A program made the position numbers and the translations under genes. Below, piece by piece: positions 13,836 through 18,561 of a stretch of DNA of 18,561 nucleotides. Position 1 is the first letter of the stretch. Every line of letters starts with the position of its first letter. The DNA is from Holosporales bacterium (GTDB lineage: Bacteria > Pseudomonadota > Alphaproteobacteria > RUG11792). Under the pieces are notes generated by a model that ran no database searches, was not told the DNA's origin, and was given only the letters and a program-made list of their open reading frames with translations. Where the stretch lies: the NCBI GenBank assembly GCA_031262205.1, contig JAISID010000084.1, forward strand, positions 1 to 18,561, in the 5' to 3' direction.

Positions 13836-14264
13836 ATGTTATTTTTAATTAGCGCCGCCTTAGCGGACGGCGAAAGTTCGCAATCCAGCGGTTGGATGTC
13901 GTTTTTGCCAATGCTGGCTTTTATAGCCATATTGTACTTTTTGTTAATTCGTCCTCAGCAGAAAAAACAAAAGCAACATCAAGCGTTGGTTTCAGCAGTA
14001 AAAAAAGGCGATAAGGTCGTTACGAACAGCGGCATTATCGCAACGGTTTCTAAGATTGTAAACGATCAAGAAATCGTTCTTGAAATAGCCGACGGGGTTT
14101 ACTGTAAGTTTGTTAAATCCGCAGTCTCCAACGTTCTCAATAAAGAGCAGCCGCTCTCCTCTTCGGACGCAAGCACGAAAGCAGACTCCGCAACGTCAAA
14201 GGAAAGTTCGGTTTCAAAGCCCGCTCAGTCTAAGAAGACTAAAAAAGCGACGTCTAAAAAGTAA
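13836..14264 (+). CDS. yajC: Preprotein translocase subunit YajC
   Basis: 142 residues. One membrane helix (about 21-39, MSFLPMLAFIAILYFLLIRP) is followed by the YajC signature RPQQKKQKQHQ and the SH3-like part KKGDKVVTNSGIIATVSKI and EIADGVYCKFVKSAVSNVL. YajC associates with SecD and SecF in the inner membrane. The C-terminal 40 residues are Ser/Lys/Ala-rich and longer than in most YajC proteins. The secD start lies 6 bp after the stop. Confidence 0.95.
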   Translation: MLFLISAALADGESSQSSGWMSFLPMLAFIAILYFLLIRPQQKKQKQHQALVSAVKKGDKVVTNSGIIATVSKIVNDQEIVLEIADGVYCKFVKSAVSNVLNKEQPLSSSDASTKADSATSKESSVSKPAQSKKTKKATSKK

Positions 14265-14270
14265 GGATGT

Positions 14271-15869
14271 ATGTTGGTTGTTTCTAAGTTTAAAGTCGCC
14301 TATACGGCAGCGATATGCTTGCTTGGCGCGTTGTTTGCTTTCCCATCGTTTGTTAATCAAAACGTTTTTGACAAACTTCCCTCTTTTCTACAGCACACGG
14401 TTAATCTAGGGCTGGAGCTTAGGGGCGGTTCTCACATACAGCTTGCCGTAGATTTAAGAACGGTTGAAAAAGAACGTCAAGAAAGCATTGTCGACGAGGC
14501 TAGGAAACAACTAAGAAAGCAAAATGTAAAATATAATAAAATCCACGTTCAACAAAAAGAAGACGGAGCGGTTATATCGATTTCGCTAAAGGATGCGAAG
14601 GACGCTCAAGCCGTCGTGAAAATTCTTTCTAAAATAGAGAAAGAATTGCAGATCGAAGTAAACGGAGGCGAAATAACCGCAGTTATCTCGCAGGCGTTTA
14701 TGGACGAGCTTGCCAAAAGAGTCGTAGGCGAATCGATTGAAATAATTAGGCATAGGATAGACGAATCCGGCACGAAAGAGCCGACTATATTAAGGCAAGG
14801 GAAAGACAGAATAGTCGTTCAGCTTCCAGGGGTTGAGAATCCTGCGGAAGTAAAAAAGTTGCTTGGAAAAACCGCTCTTTTAACGTTTCACGCAGTAGAC
14901 GAAGAAATGGAATCAATTCCAGCAAGAGACGGAGAGAAAGTAAATTTGCCGTCGAAACCTGGAGTCGTTTATCTGCCGGAAGATAGAAGCAGCGGCGTCG
15001 TGGTTTACGTCCCCGTGAAAAAACAATACGCTCTTACGGGCAAGTCGCTAGTGGACGCTCAAGTTTCCATGGATTCTCGAACGGGATTGCCTGGAGTGTC
15101 GATTAAATTTGATTCAATCGACGGGACAAGAAAAATAGCGGAATTGTCGGCGAAGTATCTTCATAAGCAATTTGCAATGGTGCTTGACGGCAAAGTTTTA
15201 AGCGCGCCTGTATTCCAAGCTGTGTTGAACGACGGCAATGCTCAAATAACCGGAAATTTCACAATGGAGGAAGCGACTCAATTAGCATTGTTACTACGAG
15301 CAGGCTCGCTTCCCGCTCCTTTAAACGTAGTCGAAGAGAGAAGCGTAGGCCCCAGTTTGGGAGCGGATTCAATCGCTTCGGGAAAGAACGCCACTATCTG
15401 CGCGTTTGTGTTGGTCGCTCTATTTATGATTGCCGCATATGGTAAATTCGGCGGATTCGCCGTCGCGTCTTTATTTACGAACATAATACTCCTCTTTGCT
15501 TGTTTGACGTTGCTTGGAGCCACGTTAACCTTGCCTGGCATAGCCGGAATAGCGCTTACTATCGGAATGGCGGTCGATTCAAACGTTCTTATATACGAAA
15601 GAATAAGGGAAGAAATTAGGCTTGGGATAAAAGCCGCGTTGGCGGTGTCTCAAGGGTATAAAATGGCGATGACTACGATTATCGATTCAAACCTAACAAC
15701 GATTATCGGAGCGATTGTCCTATATGAATTTGGTTCGGGACCAATCAGAGGATTTGCAGTAACGTTGGCTCTCGGTTCCTTTATCTCCCTATTTACAACG
15801 TTCTCGCTGACTAAGTTAATTATCGCGCTTTGGATGAAAAGAAATGGAAATAAGGAGTTCGTCATATGA
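14271..15869 (+). CDS. secD: Protein translocase subunit SecD
   Basis: 532 residues, typical for alphaproteobacteria. TM1 lies at about 9-27. The conserved NLGLELRGGSHI motif is at about 45-56. The large periplasmic domain includes ESIEIIRHRIDESGTKEPTI and DRIVVQLPGVENPAEVKKLL. The last 170 residues carry TM2-TM6, with the signature GIALTIGMAVDSNVLIYERI and KMAMTTIIDSNLTTIIGA. SecD works with SecF to use the proton-motive force to pull preproteins across the inner membrane. AAGGA precedes the ATG. The stop (TGA 15867-15869) overlaps the ATG at 15866 of the repeat-derived frame that separates it from secF. Confidence 0.97.
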   Translation: MLVVSKFKVAYTAAICLLGALFAFPSFVNQNVFDKLPSFLQHTVNLGLELRGGSHIQLAVDLRTVEKERQESIVDEARKQLRKQNVKYNKIHVQQKEDGAVISISLKDAKDAQAVVKILSKIEKELQIEVNGGEITAVISQAFMDELAKRVVGESIEIIRHRIDESGTKEPTILRQGKDRIVVQLPGVENPAEVKKLLGKTALLTFHAVDEEMESIPARDGEKVNLPSKPGVVYLPEDRSSGVVVYVPVKKQYALTGKSLVDAQVSMDSRTGLPGVSIKFDSIDGTRKIAELSAKYLHKQFAMVLDGKVLSAPVFQAVLNDGNAQITGNFTMEEATQLALLLRAGSLPAPLNVVEERSVGPSLGADSIASGKNATICAFVLVALFMIAAYGKFGGFAVASLFTNIILLFACLTLLGATLTLPGIAGIALTIGMAVDSNVLIYERIREEIRLGIKAALAVSQGYKMAMTTIIDSNLTTIIGAIVLYEFGSGPIRGFAVTLALGSFISLFTTFSLTKLIIALWMKRNGNKEFVI

Positions 15870-16081
15870 TTAACATATCCATAATATTTCTCTTTTGGCG
15901 TCGCGCGATTATACCGATTTGTAATGCGTCGATTGTCAAGGTACGCTTCGCTTCGCTCGCTCTAAAGCCCTTGACAAGTCGCTTTATAAATCGGTCTCGT
16001 TTCTCTCGTTCCAAAAGAAAAATATTATCGGGGAGAGTTTCGTCTTTATCGCCAATATTCTGGGAAGGAGCGATTGTTTAA
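15866..16081 (+). other. 71-codon frame bridging secD and secF through the repeat
   Basis: The ATG overlaps the secD stop (ATGA). AAGGAG at 15852-15857 sits 8 nt before it. The frame runs through palindromic element copy 4 and ends with TAA directly touching the secF ATG. The peptide (MINISIIFLFWRRAIIPICN and onward) has no protein family character. I read the ATG and ribosome site as probably the original secF initiation region, captured when the element inserted. The frame may now serve only to carry ribosomes from secD to secF. Confidence 0.5.
15881..16028 (+). repeat. ~150-bp palindromic (MITE-like) element, copy 4, inside the sec operon
   Basis: The ends are ATAATATTTCTCTTTTGG and CCAAAAGAAAAATATTAT, one mismatch between arms. 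The inner pairs are ACCGATTT(G)TAA / TTATAAATCGGT-like and GTCAAGG/CCCTTGAC. The left flank ATATCC is shared with copy 1, and there is no cloverleaf module. It lies between secD and secF, which are normally adjacent or overlapping, so this is an insertion into an operon junction. It would form a large hairpin in the secD-secF mRNA. Confidence 0.85.
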
Positions 16082-17014
16082 ATGTTTCGTTTGCATTTAA
16101 TCCCGTACGGGACAAAGTTCGATATAGTGGGGAAAAGCAAATATATGCTGGCATTGGCCGCTTCAATTGTAATTCTGTGTTTCTCATTTGTAGTGTTTAA
16201 AGGGATAAATTACAGCATCGATTTCAAGGGCGGATACATATTCGAACTCACTATGCCGAACGAGCCGGATATTCAATCTCTTCGCAAGGAATTAGGTTCT
16301 TTTGGGCTTGGGGAAGTTTCGATTCAGCAATTTGGGGCGAAAAGAGATATTATGGTTCGGCTTGGAAAATCGGGCGAAGGTAAGGAACAAGAAGTCGCGA
16401 TTCAGAAAGTTAAAGACGTTCTAGGCGAGGGAGTCGTCTATAGGAAAATTGAAACCGTCGGGCCAAAGGTTGGAAGCGAACTTGTTTCCAACGCTATAAA
16501 AGCCGTCGCATTCGCTCTTATCGCAATGTTGTGCTATATAGCCGTCAGATTCGAGTGGCAGTTTGGAATATGCGCCGTCGCCGCTCTTTTGCACGATTGC
16601 GCTATTATTTTCGGAATGTTTTCAATTTTTCCAATGGAGTTTTCGGAGATTTCGATTACGGCGGTTTTGTTGACCGCAAGCTATTCGATAAACGACACGG
16701 TCGTCATATTCGACAGGATACGCGAAACTTTGAGAAAGTATAAAAGCATGGGAATAAAAGACGTAATTAATTTAAGCTTGAACGAGACTTTATCGAGAAC
16801 GACGCTGACCGCGACGACTACTCTTCTCGCCGTGCTTGCTCTATATTTATTCGGAGGGAAAGTCATCGCTTCGTTCGCTTTGCCGATAATGGTCGGCATC
16901 GTAGTCGGTACGTTTTCTTCAATATTTGTCGCCTCTCCTTTGTTGATGTTTTTAAATCTCAAGAGAGACAAAGCTAGCGGCGATAATAAACCGAAAGCGG
17001 CGAATATAGGGTAA
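16082..17014 (+). CDS. secF: Protein translocase subunit SecF
   Basis: 310 residues, full length. TM1 lies at about 20-40, then YSIDFKGGYIFEL (the DxxGG motif of SecF, about 44-56). The periplasmic domain contains SIQQFGAKRDIMVRLG and YRKIETVGPKVGSEL. The C-terminal membrane bundle carries AVLLTASYSINDTVVIFDRI and NETLSRTTLTATTTLLAVLA. It forms the SecDF motor with SecD. The start chosen follows AAGGAG (16065-16070, 11 nt upstream) and touches the stop of the repeat-derived frame. The protein is intact despite the nearby insertion. tRNA-Pro begins 19 bp downstream. Confidence 0.97.
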   Translation: MFRLHLIPYGTKFDIVGKSKYMLALAASIVILCFSFVVFKGINYSIDFKGGYIFELTMPNEPDIQSLRKELGSFGLGEVSIQQFGAKRDIMVRLGKSGEGKEQEVAIQKVKDVLGEGVVYRKIETVGPKVGSELVSNAIKAVAFALIAMLCYIAVRFEWQFGICAVAALLHDCAIIFGMFSIFPMEFSEISITAVLLTASYSINDTVVIFDRIRETLRKYKSMGIKDVINLSLNETLSRTTLTATTTLLAVLALYLFGGKVIASFALPIMVGIVVGTFSSIFVASPLLMFLNLKRDKASGDNKPKAANIG

Positions 17015-17033
17015 AATTAATTCGAAATTATAA

Positions 17034-17111
17034 CGGGAAGTAGCGCAGCCTGGTTAGCGCACTATTCTGGGGGGATAGGGGTCGGCGGTTCAAATCCGCT
17101 CTTCCCGACCA
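17034..17111 (+). tRNA. tRNA-Pro (anticodon GGG), CCA encoded
   Basis: The acceptor stem is CGGGAAG (17034-17040) with CTTCCCG (17101-17107), then discriminator A and an encoded CCA. The D arm is GCGCAGCCTGGTTAGCGC. The anticodon stem is CTATT/GATAG with 7-nt loop CTGGGGG, so the anticodon at 17069-17071 is GGG, reading CCC (and CCU by wobble). The T arm is GGCGG-TTCAAAT-CCGCT. All arms fold normally. It is only 19 bp after secF, so it may share the secF transcript. Confidence 0.95.
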
Positions 17112-17257
17112 AATAAATTTTTCTCCTCTGCTCGTTCCTTCATATAAGGTTATAAGATTCAATTTTAATTCGTAGAATTAATATTCTCGCTATTTTAAAA
17201 AGAAAATTAGTAAACGTAACCGTCTAATATTTCAAGAAAAACCAGAAGCAAAAGAAG

Positions 17258-17263
17258 TATAAT
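17258..17263 (+). promoter_or_regulatory. Candidate -10 for the aldolase gene
   Basis: A perfect TATAAT lies in an A-rich region, with only a weak, poorly spaced upstream hexamer (TTCAAG at 17231-17236). A start near 17270 would give a leader of about 24 nt. The ribosome site before 17294 is also weak. Confidence 0.35.
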
Positions 17264-17293
17264 AACATCAGACGGATAATTCATAATTTCAGA

Positions 17294-18241
17294 ATGTTTA
17301 TAAATAAAAAATTAATCCCAGGAGGCGAGTTATTAAATCAAGCCGTATCTCAAAACACAGCGGTTGGAGCGTTTAATTTCGCCAATATGGAGGTACTGCA
17401 AGGAATAGTTCTCGCCGCCAATGGAATAAAAACTTCGGTCATTTTACAAACGTCGACGTCCGCCGTTAAATACATGGGGTTCGGTTATTTAAAGTCAATA
17501 GTATCCGCCGCAGCCGAAGAATCCAATGTTCCGTTGGCTCTTCACTTAGACCACGGCCAAGACTTTGCCATTTGCAAAAGATGTATAGACGAAGGCTTTT
17601 CTTCCGTCATGATAGACGCCAGTTCCTCCAGCTTTAAAGAAAATGTGGAAAAAACAAAAGCCGTCGTAGACTACGCTAAAAAATTTGGAGTTTCCGTGGA
17701 AGCGGAGCTTGGAACCCTTGCGGGCGTCGAGGACGATGTTTCAATACCAGGAAATAAAGCGGTTTATACCGATCCCGACGAAGCCCTAAAATTTATAGAA
17801 TTAACTGGAATAGACAGCCTAGCGGTCGCAATTGGAACAAGCCACGGCCCGAACAAGGGACGCGTCGGCAATCCTAAACTATCCATAGAAACTCTTAAAA
17901 AAATTAAGGAGAAAGTCGGGAGTTTTCCGCTTGTTTTACACGGCGCTTCGTCGGTTTATCCAGACGCGGTTGAAAAATGCAACGCATATGGAGCAAAATT
18001 AGAAAACGCGTTCGGAATAACCGACGTCGATATCCAAGAATCCGTAAAAAACGGGATTGCAAAAATTAACGTGGACACCGATTTAAGAATCGCTTTTTTG
18101 GGAACCCTGAGACAATCTTTAGAAGAAAACCAATCTTCAATCGATATAAGAAAACATCTAGGAGCCGCCAGAGATTCTGTTAAGGAAGCGGCGATTAGAA
18201 AAATAAAAACATTCTCAGGCTTCCATTCCGACACACAGTAA
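17294..18241 (+). CDS. fba: Fructose-bisphosphate aldolase, class II
   Basis: 315 residues. A zinc-dependent TIM-barrel enzyme that interconverts fructose-1,6-bisphosphate with dihydroxyacetone phosphate and glyceraldehyde-3-phosphate, or a close class II relative (tagatose-bisphosphate aldolase cannot be fully excluded). Motifs seen are VGAFNFANME, LHLDHGQDFAICKRCIDEGF (His84, Asp86, His87), EAELGTLAGVEDDV, AIGTSHGPNKG (zinc His184), FPLVLHGASS (zinc His216) and IAKINVDTDLR. With enolase in the same window it points to retained lower and middle glycolysis/gluconeogenesis. The frame is intact and the neighbours share no pathway, so it is probably monocistronic. Confidence 0.94.
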   Translation: MFINKKLIPGGELLNQAVSQNTAVGAFNFANMEVLQGIVLAANGIKTSVILQTSTSAVKYMGFGYLKSIVSAAAEESNVPLALHLDHGQDFAICKRCIDEGFSSVMIDASSSSFKENVEKTKAVVDYAKKFGVSVEAELGTLAGVEDDVSIPGNKAVYTDPDEALKFIELTGIDSLAVAIGTSHGPNKGRVGNPKLSIETLKKIKEKVGSFPLVLHGASSVYPDAVEKCNAYGAKLENAFGITDVDIQESVKNGIAKINVDTDLRIAFLGTLRQSLEENQSSIDIRKHLGAARDSVKEAAIRKIKTFSGFHSDTQ

Positions 18242-18561
18242 ATATAGTCTGCGCAACAAGAAAAGCCGTCGCTAATTAGAATCAAGTTAAGAGCTAGAAA
18301 CTCCTTATGGAAACTAAATTTTCCGCTTGCTTTTAGATATGTTACGTATGTCGCTCAAATAGCGACGCTATTATGCTCGCCTTAGTATAAGACAGCCGCG
18401 CATCTCGGCGCGATTAGCCCAAATAGCGCCCAACGCTGCCAGCGCTCTTAACAAATTCGAATACGGATACGCGAACGGTAAACCCAGTTATAAAAAGTAT
18501 TGGAATCATCCCCTCGCACGCAGTAACGGTTTTATAAGCGCAATCTTATAAATAGATTACT
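18242..18561. other. Downstream gap, possible gene remnant and terminal hairpin
   Basis: No intact gene. On the + strand 18363-18551 stays open for 62 codons without an ATG. It includes the protein-like stretch ALNKFEYGYANGKPSYKKYW, then NHPLARSNGF, and may be a decayed gene. AATAGC/GCTATT with a GAC loop lies at 18358-18372. At 18522-18561 two 17-nt arms (AGTAACGGTTTTATAAG and CTTATAAATAGATTACT) pair imperfectly around a 6-nt loop. This could be a repeat end continuing beyond the window. Confidence 0.3.

Overview
The window looks like chromosomal DNA of a host-associated alphaproteobacterium with a reduced, repeat-littered genome. A Holosporales/Rickettsiales-type intracellular bacterium is my inference, not something proved here. 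The evidence is the alphaproteobacterial gene order nlpD-like/yajC/secD/secF, a SecD of 532 residues (shorter than the roughly 615 of gammaproteobacteria), wide repeat-filled intergenic gaps, type VI secretion sheath genes separated from the rest of their system, and several small exported proteins that I cannot assign.

Layout. 1-111: start of a leftward exported protein cut by the window edge. 327-2457: a strong sigma70-like promoter, then enolase and enoyl-ACP reductase FabI. 2746-3363: a leftward lipoprotein made of three tandem repeats. 3353-3910: first mosaic of repeats. 4166-7476: tssB, tssC and, 6 bp later, an HtrA-like protein that has lost all three catalytic residues. 7477-8301: second repeat mosaic. 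8302-9366: D-Ala-D-Ala carboxypeptidase. 9426-10016: nucleoside diphosphate kinase with an N-terminal signal peptide. 10224-12640: accessory stretch with a second copy of the lipoprotein 5' cassette, two unassigned exported proteins, a gene remnant and the third repeat mosaic. 12894-17014: LysM/LytM lipoprotein, yajC, secD, fourth repeat copy, secF. 17034-17111: tRNA-Pro(GGG). 17294-18241: class II fructose-bisphosphate aldolase. 18242-18561: no clear gene.

How it fits together. Enolase and aldolase are glycolytic/gluconeogenic. FabI closes the fatty-acid elongation cycle. The carboxypeptidase and the LysM/LytM protein act on, or regulate, peptidoglycan. YajC-SecD-SecF drive export of the many Sec-dependent proteins seen here. 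TssB/TssC form a contractile sheath whose baseplate, membrane complex and spike are not in this window.

The most unusual content is the repeat system. A near-palindromic element of about 150 bp occurs four times. One copy sits between secD and secF and leaves an open frame linking them. Two copies carry an attached module predicted to fold into a closed four-way junction (cloverleaf), with sequence changes that keep the stems. A 24-bp perfect palindrome lies where differently composed modules meet. A roughly 195-bp promoter/leader cassette is duplicated in inverted orientation in front of two unrelated exported-protein genes. The exported nucleoside diphosphate kinase and the inactive HtrA-like protein behind tssBC are the best protein-level leads.
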